NCBI GenBank assembly: GCA_032871835.1
Contig: CM065301.1
Coordinates: 17,253,291 to 17,317,290, forward strand
Length of the DNA: 64,000 nt
From: Dipteronia dyeriana
Lineage: Eukaryota > Streptophyta > Magnoliopsida > Sapindales > Sapindaceae
Reading direction: 5' to 3'
Notes under the pieces: generated by a model
Database searches by the model: none
Told to the model about the DNA's origin: nothing
Seen by the model: the letters and a program-made list of their open reading frames with translations, nothing else
Translations under genes and position numbers: made by a program
In this document: positions 47,905 to 59,679 of the stretch, piece after piece
Position numbering within the stretch: position 1 is the stretch's first letter
Layout of the letters: each line of letters starts with the position of its first letter

Positions 47905-48992
47905 GGCTATGTTTGGGGTTGTTTATGGTTGTTTAAATTTATAAAATAATCACTTATTTCGTAATCTAGAACCCATGATGTGTTTGGTAAACACTCCATA
48001 ATCCACTTATTTTATAATTTGCTTCTACAATAATAAGTTTTTGAGAAACTAGTAGGGGGGTTGCTTTTTAAAACTGTTTATTGGATAAACAATTTCAAAA
48101 CTTGAAAAATTTCCATATTGTCCTCGATATTTATATATAAAGACAACAATGACCTTTAATATATCAAAAAATATTATTTTTATAATATTTATAAAAAAAT
48201 CAAACTCTCAAAATTATTTCTAAACTAAAAATATAAATATAATATTTTAATAAAAAAATCTATGACCACCAGTGACAGTGGCCACTATCGTCGCCGGCAA
48301 CAGAGGCAAGTGGAAAACCGCACTTCTCCGGCGACGTCACCAGTTTCCTCCGGCAATGGTGGAAGACAATCAAAATTGGATTGCCGTCTCATTGTCGGAA
48401 GCCTCCTCCATTTTTCGATTGGTTGCGCGATGGAATGTCGGTGATTTCAATTGTTAGAACTCGACGGCAAGAGAAGAAATCGGCAGCCATGCGAAGGAGG
48501 CTGGCGATCTGCTGGAGGACGAGAACCAGGTGGATCGACAGAGGGAGACGGAATTGGAGAACTGAGTTTTAGATGTGGATCTAGTGAGTCTAGAAGGAAC
48601 GAGTTGACTCAGCTCATTTTTTTTAAATTAAAATATGACTTTTTTAAAAAAAATTATTAATTTAAAATGAATTTGAAAAGTCTTGAAACCCTAAAATATA
48701 TAGAACCGGTTGATAAAAAAGGGAAAAAATCTGGATTTAAAAAAGAAAATTGGACAAAATGAAAAAAATGAAAAAAGAAAACTTTAAATATATTACATTT
48801 TAACAATCATACCCAATTTAGTAATTTTTCATAGTCAATTAAAGTTTACCGAACACATTTTTCTTATTTTTTTCTTAAGTTGATTATTTATAAAATCAAT
48901 TACCAAACACCTATCAATTTATTTTATAAGTTGATGATTGCTTTAAGTTGTAAGTTGATTATATCATAAGCAAAACAATCTCAAACATGGCC
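47905..48992. mobile_element. PIF/Harbinger-like non-autonomous element, 1.09 kb
   Basis: The termini GGCTATGTTTGGGGTTGTTT and, inward from the right, GGCCATGTTTGAGATTGTTT fit the GGNCNTGTTTGG type, with TSD tta at 47902-47904 and 48993-48995. The middle (48260-48600) is unusually GC-rich with overlapping short frames and may be captured host DNA. A tandem duplication of the right end follows: 48945-48995 recurs at about 49029-49080, so the end at 49077 is an alternative boundary. Confidence 0.72.
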
Positions 48993-49088
48993 TTAATCAA
49001 GTAATAATTAGATTATTGCTCAAGTTAAGCTATAAGTTGATTATATCATAAGTAAAACAATCTCAAACATAGTCTTAATCAAGTAATT

Positions 49089-49798
49089 TGCCAAGTTTGG
49101 TATTGTTGTGTTGTGGGGAGAAGTGCTTTTAAAATTGTTGTGGAAAGAATCAGTTGAGTGTTTGGTAAACTGATTTTCAAAAGTGCTGTGAGAACTAAAA
49201 ACAATTTCAATGTGTTTTGTAAACTGAAATAAAAAGTGTTGTGAGTGTGTAAAATTACTAAAAGGACATAGATATCTAAATGATACTAATGTGCTATACT
49301 CTACATTTTTCTTGTTTATTTGTGTTTAATGTTAAGTGTTATATAATTATGGTCCTTTATTGAATTTATTAGCCCTATTTTTTATTCTACTTTATTTAAT
49401 TAATTAGTCCAATTTCTTTATTTATTTATTTTATTCTACTTTATTTTTTATTTCTTTTTTATTCTACTTTATTGAATTAATTATCATAAAAAAAATTATA
49501 CACTTATGACAACATTTTTTTTTTGTATAGAAATATTAGTCAATTTTAAAAAAAAAAATCGTTAAAGGCAAGGACAAAGTTGGAAAGTTAGTAAAATTTC
49601 ATTTAATATTACTATAGCGCATTTTCTAAAAGCAGAAGCCAAAATCCAAAAGCATGTATTTGTAGCTTCTCACAAACTCAGTTGGGAGAAGCTAAAAGTG
49701 ACCAAAAGCACTTTCCCGCGATTTTACCAAACACCCTGTCTTATGTCTAGAATCACTTTTGATCCCAAAAGTAGTTGGGGAAGCAATACCAAACTGGG
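49089..49798. mobile_element. MITE with inverted ends, about 0.7 kb
   Basis: The left end GCCAAGTTTGGTATTGTTGT pairs with CCCAGTTTGGTATTGCTTCC inward from the right. Both are followed by AAGTGCTTTT- or AAAAGTGATT-type sequence. AT-rich, non-coding. The TSD is not resolved. Confidence 0.6.
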
Positions 49799-49799
49799 T

Positions 49800-51632
49800 A
49801 ATAATTAAGTTGTCCTTTTAAAGCTGACTTACATAAAATGTATTAATAATTAATTAAATCTCTTGCATGTGAAGAAACGAACAACAATGATCAGTTAGAT
49901 TTTGCATATCATTCATCTAAAATTTGCATTGATGTGTTAGTCAATAATCAATATATGATTCGTTAAGAAAGTTGAATTCAATGAGGAAGATTCTATTCCA
50001 AATTAATATGACCAACCTCTTCAGGGAGGGGCGAAGCCAGAATTTTAGTTTTAGGGGGGTCAAGACAAAAACTAATATTGTAGGTCATGCAATCTTTAAA
50101 TAATATCGGTAGGAATCTCATACAAGAAAAAGTGTGGAATCTCACATCTGATACTTTTCAATAAAATGTGATACCATTTGGTTTTAAAATTAATGATACA
50201 AATAAATAAATAAAATAGACATAGACATAGACATTAACTAATTAAAATGTAACACGTCTATTTTATAAATAGAAAATTATTTATAACTAAATCAATCTAT
50301 TTTTTTTTTCATAATTTTCATTTCAATTATATAATTAAAGAGTATATGAAAAAATATCTTTTATTTTGTTGTAAAACCTAGATCTATTCGTAACGGTCTG
50401 CCGTATGTATAACTGAAAATAATATTTTAATAGTTCATGGCTTATAAAATATAAATGTCAGTAGCTTAATTAAAATATCATTATATCATTGATATATTTA
50501 ATTCACAATTATTTACATACTTGTAATTTAATTTTATAATATTCATGTTAAACCAAATTAACTTATAATAATTTTGAATAAAATTTAAATGATAAACTAA
50601 TAAAATAAATTTATCAAGACCATATTAATAATTAACCTAACAAAATAAATAATATAAGTCATCACTATAAGAGTTCAGTATTTACTTAGTTTGTTTTAGT
50701 AACATCTAAAAAATTATATTATATATAATACACACTGTATTATGTAATAATGTATGAAATAATAGTAAATTAAAATATTAAAATGGATCGGTTTTGTTTC
50801 CTAATTTTTTGGTCAATAAAATTATGAAAATAAAAATTATTAGTTAACTTATATTATTAAAATAATAAAGGAACAATATAATATCACCAATACTTAATAT
50901 ATATTATAACGTATAGTTTTTTTAATGAATCATATTTTAAATTTATATATATATATATACTTGTGACCCACTAGTTCTACACTTCTACTCACCCTTTTAG
51001 ACAATAAGACACCTCTGTCTTCAGGGTTCAAAAAATGTACTCTCTACAATGTTGTGGACTATTACATCAAATATATATGATTATATCCATGTGACCCACT
51101 AGTTCTACACTTCTACTCACCTTTTTACAATATAGAGATAGATTAGAGAGATTGATTTATCTGATATTGCACAAATCTAAAGGCACAACATGTGATCGAA
51201 TTTAATTTTTTTTTTTCTTAAAGTCATGCTTTGCTCACTGCAAGATACATGGAATTTCAATTCTTTCACATCTTAATTTCCTAATTAAAATTCAAATTCT
51301 CAGGTTACATGAAAAGGGATGGTTTGATTTATATGTTTAGAGGGCATCATTTACAAATTACAAATTACAAATAAAGGCAAAACTCTCAAAAAAAAAATCT
51401 ATAGAATAATTATTCTGATTAATAACCTCAAAAGATTGTGTATTAATTATAAGAAGAAGATGAATTTATAGAGATCCGGGAAAACCTTGTTACTGCCTCC
51501 TAATCTTTGGCCAAATAATGAAATTGGATTTATATCCAAGTTTGAACCGATCATAATGTAAAAGAGAAAAAGGATCCTTTTACATAATTGCATAAAATGC
51601 ACTTGTCCCCTTACAGTATCAGTAGTTAGAAA
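49800..51632. other. Gene-free AT-rich stretch
   Basis: No domain-bearing frame. A block of about 33 bp beginning TGTGACCCACTAGTTCTACA is directly repeated at 50962 and 51090, 128 bases apart. A dispersed-repeat edge motif lies at 50030. Confidence 0.5.
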
Positions 51633-52069
51633 AATATATGATGGGTTCGATAAATGAATGGCACTATTTGAGAGGGGTGTTGTGCAAATGTAACCAGTTT
51701 AGTAATATAAGTTTAAAGGGTATCATTTAAACTAAGCAGACGAGAATACCCCTATAAAATTGAAAAAGAGAGAAAAGTAGTCGTTTTGTGAGTCTGAAAA
51801 AAGCAACAGTGAGAAAGAAACCGAGAAAGAAACCGACGACAACGAAATCGACGGTAAGAAAATCGACAGCTTATTGACCGGAACGGGAATACAGTATATT
51901 TCGCAGCGACTGACAAAGGTAAGTTGAGTTTGTTTTATTTATCAATTTGTTGTTCATAACTTATAATTGCATTTTAGACTTGTTCTGTTGAATGAAATTG
52001 TAGATTAGGGTTGACACTGGTTGTGGTTTTGGTTTGAGATTGAAATGAGGTTCAATATTCTGGTATCGA

Positions 52070-53030
52070 GCAATTTCATTTAAAATAATAATAATAAATC
52101 AAGAATATTTCAAGCGAGATCGAGAAAATTTTTTAGAAAGATTCGAGAGGTTTTTGAAAGTTATCGAGAATGTTTTTCAAAGTGATCGAGCTTTTGTTAA
52201 ATGATCGAGAAAATTTTTCAAAGAATCGAGAGGTTTTTCAAAGGATCCAGACTATTTTGAAAGGATTGAGAATTGTTGAAAATGATCGAGAAAATTTTGA
52301 TAACGATAGAGAATGTTTTTCAAAGGATCGAGATTTTTTAAAATGATCGAATCGAGAAGATTTGTCATCGAATCGAGAAGATTTTTCAAAGAATCGAGAA
52401 GTTTGTCAAAGTATCAAGAAGTTTGTCAAAGTATCAAGAATGTTTTCAAACGATCGAGAATGTTTTTCAAAAGGTCCAGATTTTATAAAATGATCGAGAA
52501 GATTTTTCAAAGAATCGAGAGGTTTTTCAAAGGATCGAGAGGTTTTTCAAAGGCTCGAGACTATTTTCAAAGGTTCGAGAATATTTTCAAAGGGTCCAGA
52601 TTTTATAAAATGATCGAGAATATTTTTCAAAGAATCGAGAGGTTTTTCAGAGAATCGAGAGGTTTTTCAAAGGATCGAGACTATTTTCAAAGGTTCGAGA
52701 ATATTTTCAAATGGTCGAGATTTTTTTAATTTATCGAGAACATTTTCAAATAATCGAGAGGTTTTTCAAAGGATCGAGAGTATTTTCAAAGGATCGAGAA
52801 TATTTTCATAACGATCGAGAATGTTTTTCAAATGGTGGAGAACTTTTTCAAATGATCGAGAAGATTTTTCAATGAATCGAGAGGTTTTACAAAGGATCGA
52901 TACTAATTTCAAAGGATCGAGCCTATTTGCAAAGGATCGAGAACTTTTTATACAAATCGAGAACTTTTTCAAAGGATCGAGAATATTTTAAAAGTATCGA
53001 GAATTTGTTTCAAACAATCGAGAATATTTT
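52070..53030 (+). repeat. GATCGAG array, MULE-2 left arm, in a leader intron
   Basis: About forty units of the type CAAAGGATCGAGAATATTTT or GATCGAGAGGTTTTT, 18-22 bases apart. They fill a predicted leader intron from 51919 (GACAAAG|GTAAGTTG) to 53077 (ACATTGCAG|ATG). The intron boundaries match those of MULE-1 in position and sequence. The 138-codon frame through it is repeat artefact. Confidence 0.9.
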
Positions 53031-53077
53031 CTAGTTTTTGTGCAGTTTACTGATGTGCTATTTCTGTGACATTGCAG

Positions 53078-56000
53078 ATGACGAGCAGTGTGAAGGAATT
53101 GCTTAAAACTGCAGAGGGAGATTGGTTCAAGGGAAAATTGACCCGACACAACCATTTTGAAGCCCTCGCCCGTATAAACGATGCACTTAATCGGGTCCCT
53201 AAAGAGTTTGCTGTTGAGGATCGGCGTCAGTTCATGGCCTCCTGTTTCGGGCATTTCATGTCGATGCACCGGGAGATGAAGTTTTCGGGTGGTGTTATTC
53301 ATCAGCTGCTATTGCGGGAGTTGGACCATGATGGGCCGACAGATGAGATGCGGTTCTTGTTAGGGAACCATGTGGTGAGGTTTTTGAAGGTGGAATTTAG
53401 CCTCATCACCAGATTACATTTTGGAGTTGTACCGGACACGAGTATGTATGTTGCAGTTGAGAATAACATACATCAACGGTACTTTTCTGGACATGATGAG
53501 GTATCGTTGGATGACTTGAGGGTTGTTCTTACCCAGGGAGAGTTTCAACACGCATACGATGATGTGAAGTTGTGCCTCATTTACATGTTGAACTGGATAC
53601 TGATGGGGGTGGACGAGAGATTGAAGATTCCAGTTTGGCAGTTTAGGTTGGTAGAGGACATCAATACCTTCGATGCGTTCCCGTGGGGTGCCTATGTCTA
53701 TAGGCATTCTATATTTTCATTCAAGCATGCCTTACCACGATGTCGTGAGGAGAGACGGCAACATTCACAGGGCGATGTTGGACATTCCGTGGAAGGGTAC
53801 AACATCTACGGTCTATCACACACCCTTTTGGTAAGAAATTTGATTTCTAACATGTACATTTAATTTTGACTCAAAAATTGTTTTGGATTATAACTGTACG
53901 TATCTTTGATGCAAATATTTGCTTTTGAGGTTATCCCCCAACTGGACGTCATTTTCGGGACTCGAAGGGTTACAAACATTTCCCCTCGGTTGTTGAAGTG
54001 AAAGTTGACCAAACAACCTAGAGGGAAGAAGCTGGAGAAGATTTTTAGTGTTAAGGTAATTAATTTTTTTGTTAAGTAATTTTTTTTACTTACGATAAGT
54101 AACAATGACATTCATCTAAATACGCTTTCAGATGTCGGCGAGGACAGAAATCATGCCCACAACAGCTGAGGCGGTGGCCCCGTACTTTGCAGGCCTAAGT
54201 GAGGGGGGGAGCCCGTATGTGCAGGACGAGAGGGTTCACATTCCTACTGTCCCTGAGCCGACTACAAGTGCAGTTCTTCCCTAGGAGAAAGGTGAGTGTG
54301 GGAGGTGTACTGAGACGGAGGCTTCAGACCCTACAGGTCCAGATTTCAGAGGCATGGACACTGGTGAATCTGAGTCATCTCACCGGCGAGTGAGGCAGGT
54401 TCTGTTTACCACCCCAGGAATTGGTTCCGCTACAGAGGATTCCCGTGCAGGTGTTCGACTTGATGGGGAGGTAAGTGGAGATGGTAGTTTTCTTTTTAGT
54501 AACAGGAGTTGTTGATTGTTTTCGTATTAAAAAAGTTGCATTATTTCAGGTCCGTTTAGAACATAAATTGAAGGAGTTGCGTGAAGTTCTCCGGAAGAGT
54601 GAGGAGGATCTACAACAATAGCACCGGGAGTTGCTCGATTTGTTTCGGAAGAGTGAAGAGGATTGGCAGCAACAACATAGGGAGTTGCTTGCATTGATCG
54701 GGGGTCTTCAGGGCTTCAGAACCCATACAGAGGATCCACATATCGGAGGGGAATTTTTGGATAGTGGGGCTCAGTCTCCCCCTCCCCCTCCCCCTCCCCC
54801 TCTGAGGGAGCAGTAGGCCCCCCTCCTGGTCAGAGCAATTTACAGGCTCCCCCTCCCGCTCAGAACGATTCGCAGGCTCCCCCGCCACTTTATAGAGAGC
54901 TCTAGGCTCCACCGACGTCCGAGCAGCAGGCTCCCCCACCACCTTCTAGCGAGGAGTAGGCTCCCCCTCTACCGATGTTTGAGCAGCAGGCTCCCCCTCC
55001 CCATCCACCTCCGACAGAGGAGCAGGCTCCCCTTCCACCGACGTTGGAGCAGCAGGCTCCCCCTCCCCCTCACCCTCCACCTCCGACAGAAAAGCAGGCT
55101 CCCCTAGTACCAACGTTCTAGCAGAAGACTCCCCCTCCCTCTCCCCCTCCGACCGAAATGCAGGCTCCCCTTTCCTCATCCTCATCTGAGCACACTCTGT
55201 TGGGGGGAGGTCGACAGCACAGACGTGTAGTTAAGGGCGGTTGGCAGTTGGTTAGCCCGTACACAGATCCGTGCCGACCTAAGAGGGTGAGAGTAATAGT
55301 AGAGGGACCTGACCACGTATTTAATCCCTAGGGACCGGTGGACGATACCCAGTTGAAGACGTATCGAGCCTTCAAGAAGAATGTAAACGGGGAACTGTAA
55401 GTAAAATTCATTGTCATTTAGGTGGCCGCTTTTCTTATAATGCATTATATAAATGTGTACCTGATGGAACATTAATGCAGACGTGATGTCAATTTGCTGG
55501 AGCCTGTTAATGCTGCATGGTTCCATCGGTTGCAGACCAACTTCATGGATGTTGATGATGAGGTATGTGGGACAGTAAATCCTGATTTTAATATTTTTTT
55601 TAGATGTGTAAGCATCCTAACATATCTTAACGTGTTTATATTCCCAGCATATAGACGCGTACCTCTATATTCTTTGGAAGCGTCAACGGGATTTCCCGAA
55701 TGTGTATAGTCAGATGGTTAACATATTGGACTCGTAATTTTTTGTAAGTACTGAAATTAATAATGATTAAGCATTGTTTTATGTGTGTATTGAAAACAAT
55801 TAAAAATGTGTGTTTTGTTTCTGCAGTCTTTTATAGAGCACCAGTACAGGAAAATGATGCATCGCGATTCTCACGGGCAGATCACCCCGAGCCGTTGGAG
55901 TGTTTTGAGGTCTTGGTGGAAGGATGACGACCTCACAACGGTCCTTTGGGGTGCCCCGATTGGATGCCGTCCATGGCACGAGGTTGACATGGTAAGTGTT

Positions 56001-56578
56001 ACTTCACATGGTTTGCAATTGTATATATAAATGGCTTTGTACATCCTAACACCTGTTGTTGACGTTTCCAGGTCCTGATACCGTGCAACATTGGGCGTCA
56101 ACATTGGCTGCTGGTGACTGTGGACCTCACATGCTGGAAGATGTTCATAGTCGACCCCTGGAAACAGGAGGTCCAAGCTCATATCTACAAGCAGCAGGTA
56201 GCCCCGTTGCGCTACTTTGTGCCCTCGATGTTGCATCAGGCCTGGATTTCATACTAAACGAGCGGCAGGACTGTTGAAATTTGAGAAGACAAGTAAGACC
56301 TTTGATGTCAGCGTCGTGTCGGGAAAACATGTCCCCCAACAGAAGCAATCGTAAGACATTATATAATAGTCACTTTAAGATTGTATTAGTATAAACCTTA
56401 TGTTTTATTAACGCTTGTTAATGTGTCCAACTGCAGGGGTAACTGTGGTCCCCACACGTTGAGATTGATCGAGTACATACTGGCAAATAAAAACTCTTTC
56501 GATTGGTCTGAAGACGATATGGGGATCATTCGGGAGAAGATGGGGGTTGAAATATTTCCAAACTCCACGCCCGTATAG
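53078..56578 (+). pseudogene. DUF1985-Ulp1 (C48) protease-like gene of MULE-2, broken
   Basis: The first exon (53078-53830) encodes an intact DUF1985 region (MTSSVKELLKTAEGDW ... GGVIHQLLLRE ... MGVDERLKIPVWQFR). The next acceptor is mutated (GCAA at 53911-53914; GCAG in MULE-1), and TGA at 53999-54001 follows. Further exons run at about 54132-54471 and 54550-55396, including charged heptad-like repeats and a Pro-rich tract. Later exons are 55481-55561, 55648-55735, 55827-55991, 56072-56351 and 56437-56578. The C48 triad is visible: His in RQHWLL (56102-56104), Asp in IVDPW (56153-56155) and Cys in GNCGPH (56444-56446). In intact relatives this fold cleaves SUMO or related peptides. Stops in the linker (TAG near 54620, 54815 and 55329) and after the Asp motif (about 56255) prevent a product. 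Confidence 0.9.
54775..55170 (+). repeat. Proline-rich codon repeat in the MULE-2 protease gene linker
   Basis: A stretch beginning with about ten Pro codons (CCCCCT units), followed by repeats of 'CAGGCTCCCCCTCC' and 'CCGACGTT.GAGCAG', encodes a Gln-Ala-Pro-Pro-Pro and Pro-Thr-x-Glu-Gln pattern with several stops. It separates the coiled-coil-like linker from the Ulp1 part. MULE-1 lacks this region because of its deletion. Confidence 0.85.
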
Positions 56579-56838
56579 ATTTCTGTAGTAATTCATTTGT
56601 ATACGTACCAATTCTTTTGTATATGTTCCAATTACTTAGTATATTTATAAATTCTTTTGTATATGTACCAACAGTTTTGTATATTTACCAATTCTTTTGT
56701 ATATTTACAAATTATTTTGTATAAAAAAAATTTACATTTGTATATATACAAATCATATTGAAATACAATTGCATTTCAGTTACTTAACAAGTCATACGAG
56801 TTCAAATTATAACAATGTCATCATGATAACGCCTCAAT

Positions 56839-59608
56839 TCATTCCACGGTCCCACCGTCTCTAGTAGGGCACGTCTGTCTGTTGTGACCAACAATATGAC
56901 AGATACTACACGTGCGTCTGTATTCCTCAGTAATGACTCTGCTCTGATTTTCATCAGTAAAAGCTTGGTTAGAACATCTCCTCGAATTATGCCCTGGTTG
57001 TCGACATTGTCTACAGTTCTGTGTGGATGTTCTCTCCGAAGACGAGATATGGCGTGACTCCTTTGGGTGGCCTGCTTATCTTCTGGAGCTTGGATTTAGA
57101 ACGACTCTCTCAGTGATGTCAGATGGCACAATCCAAGTGGAAGGATGTCCAACCGGCATAATAGGAACCGAGTACGCATCAATAAGTGTTTGTCGCTTGT
57201 AGTAGTCCGCACAGAGGGATGTGAAATCCATGTTTCGGTCCCTGTAAAAACATTGAAAACGATGATAAAATTGTATGATTTTTAAGTAATATTAATCGTA
57301 CACAAAATTGTATGATGTACCTTGCGGCAGCGAGAGCGTGAGAACATGAAGAAGGTCCATGTGGAATTTGTTACATGTGCAGGTCTTCCGGGTTAAGTCT
57401 ACTGTCAACTATTTTCCAGCCCGTTTCACCGAAAATATGTTCCAGTCAACTGGATTAAAGGTTAAAAAATTACACCTTTCATCACGTTTTAGGATCAGAA
57501 GATGTGTTGTGTCGGTCAACTGATGACACATAGATTGTGCAGCCCTATGACGATCGTGAAACCAACGTTGTAGCATAATCCTAATAAACTCTGCCAAAGT
57601 CAACATAGGCAGTTGCCATGCAAATTTAAGGCATGAGTTTATGCATTCTGCAGCATTTGTTGTCATGACCCTATACCTTCTGCCGGGGCAGTGAACACGG
57701 GACCACTTGTGTGGACTGACATCAATTACATATTCATATGCATTCGGGTGCAAAGTGCGTAACTCTTCCATGTGTCGGTTATATTGCAACTCGGAGTACG
57801 CTCGGGCTGCTTTATCCATTATTACAGCCACATCCTTTATATGATATCTCTTCTTAATATTTTCATAAAAATGCCAGCAACATATGGTATGAGTGGCATA
57901 AGAGAACACTTTAGAAATCCTTGCTTCAATGCTTGCATGTCGATCAGAAATGAAACCCAAATCATCTATATGGCCAAGGGCACCTTTCAAGGAATCCAAA
58001 AACCACTCCCATGATAGGTTGTTTTCCGAGTCACCATACCTTAAAGCAATTGGATAAACTTGTTCATTCCCATCTTGTGCAGTTGCAACAAACATTGTTC
58101 CCCCAAATCTACCCTTTAAATGGGTACCATCAACGATAATAACTGGACGCATGCACCTCTGGAATCCTCTGAGTGAGGCACCCAACGACATGAAAAAGTA
58201 TAGGAATTTACCATTCTCATCGCACTGTAAGTCAGTAATCGTTCTGGGATTTTATTGTTCCAACACGTAACTGAATGATGGCAGCAGTTGGAAGCTTTCC
58301 TCATGCGTTTCATAGGTAAGTGACAATGTATAATCAAGGGCTTGATGCGCCTTATTGTACATTATTTGGATGCCATACATTGTTTTCATGTCGGTGATTA
58401 TGTCCTTCGGACGCATTAGTCGACCATCATGTTGTTGCAATACAGGTGCAACCATTTCTCCAATTATGACTGCACTAGCTTGTCGATGGCGGCGGTGAAT
58501 CTCCTTCAACGGACAAGTGTGTTCGTTGATAAAACTTCGTACTTGAAAGTATGTCGCTTCATCTCTCCTAACCGCTCTTAACTTCCATGTACAGTTGTCC
58601 ATCAAACAAACCAGATATAATGTTGTCTTATTCGACCTTTTCACCTTCCACTCGAAGTTGTGCCGCATTGCAAAATGTCCAGCCAATCTCTTCAAATCCT
58701 TTTTAGTAGGAAAAAATTGACATTTATATATCATGCTGGTAGGTTCATCTTCTACCAAGTTTCTGCTTCCACCCATACCAAACGAGTATGATTCTGCTCC
58801 TGGAATAACCCACATTCTGGCATTCTCAAACTCAGCTGGAGTTACATCAGGCAGGACCTCAGATGTCCCAGCTATATCTACTATAGTGGAACTTAATTTA
58901 TGGACACGTCTTGCACGTCTTCCTATTTCGAACGGTTCTTCATCTTCCTCATTGTTCAGTACATTATGTACCTGGATGAAAATTTGCCTCATTAGCCACC
59001 TCATGGATTGGTAGGTTATAAGGTTCATTGTTCCGCTCATTGTTCATGTCATTGTACATCTCATTGTATTGGTGGTTGTACTGCCCAGCGTTTATTTCAA
59101 TTTGACAACCGAAATCATCGTCCTGTTGAGCTCCAACTATATCACCATGGTCGGCTACTTCCGGTTGGACACCACATAGGTTTTCCCTACCGTCAATCCC
59201 ACTTCTTTCTGTCAATAACTGGTTACTACCGCCTGAAGATCGAAATTGTTGGGTGTTATCATGATGAGGGATTTCTTCACCGATGACACCTCCTGCAGCC
59301 CTTTCAATTAAGCTGACACATACTTGAGGGATTACCCTATCTTCCCCTACCATAAACAAAACATCGTCGTCATTTCTTATAAATGTGCGACATGTTGTCC
59401 CGGGAACGATTGATATTGATTGTAGATCAGCAATGTATTTTTTCACATCGTACTTCACAACGGTTTGTACAATCGACACCAGCTCTTCCTAAGTCATATT
59501 TCTGGACACATACATTCCTTGGTTATCGGAACCAAGAAACCTCTGACTTCTATCAGGTAATTGCTCCCATCGACCGTTGTAAGATATTACTAATCTAACC
59601 CGATCCAT
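56839..59608 (-). pseudogene. MULE transposase of MULE-2, near-complete but broken
   Basis: The ATG (59608-59606) follows the leader-intron acceptor (TTTCACAG|GATA). An N-terminal region is followed by a MuDR-type DNA-binding domain (about 58750-58500; AMRHNFEWKVKRSNKTTLY, CTWKLRAVRRDE). The MULE catalytic core is at 58190-57420, with VDGTHLKGRFG, ISDRHAS, CCWHFYENI and NAAECINSCLKF supplying the acidic residues. A SWIM finger follows (CTCNKFHMD ... CSHALAAAR, about 57370-57322). After an intron (57320-57242) the last exon has two zinc knuckles, CRQCRQPGHNSRRC and CSICHIVGHNRQTC, ending at TGA 56841-56839. Damage: 1-bp insertion near 58975, stop after SYVLEQ (58252), 1-bp deletion inside the SWIM finger, and a stop before the knuckles. 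Confidence 0.92.
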
Positions 59609-59679
59609 TATCCTGTGAAAATCATCACCACTATCAATTATTAACAGATAAAAAAAAATTACAATTACAAAAATTTCAA

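Noticed and set aside
48262..48660. Overlapping GC-rich ORFs in the Harbinger-like element
   Set aside because: Three frames are open at once, which reflects composition; no domain is recognised, so at most a captured fragment.
52313..52729. 138-codon frame rich in Phe, Lys, Arg and Ile
   Set aside because: It is a translation of the GATCGAG array; similar frames occur in every array at 17110, 23385 and 41085, and none follows a start or domain.
53988..56236. Antisense ORFs over the DUF1985-Ulp1 gene
   Set aside because: They are shadows of the + strand coding exons.
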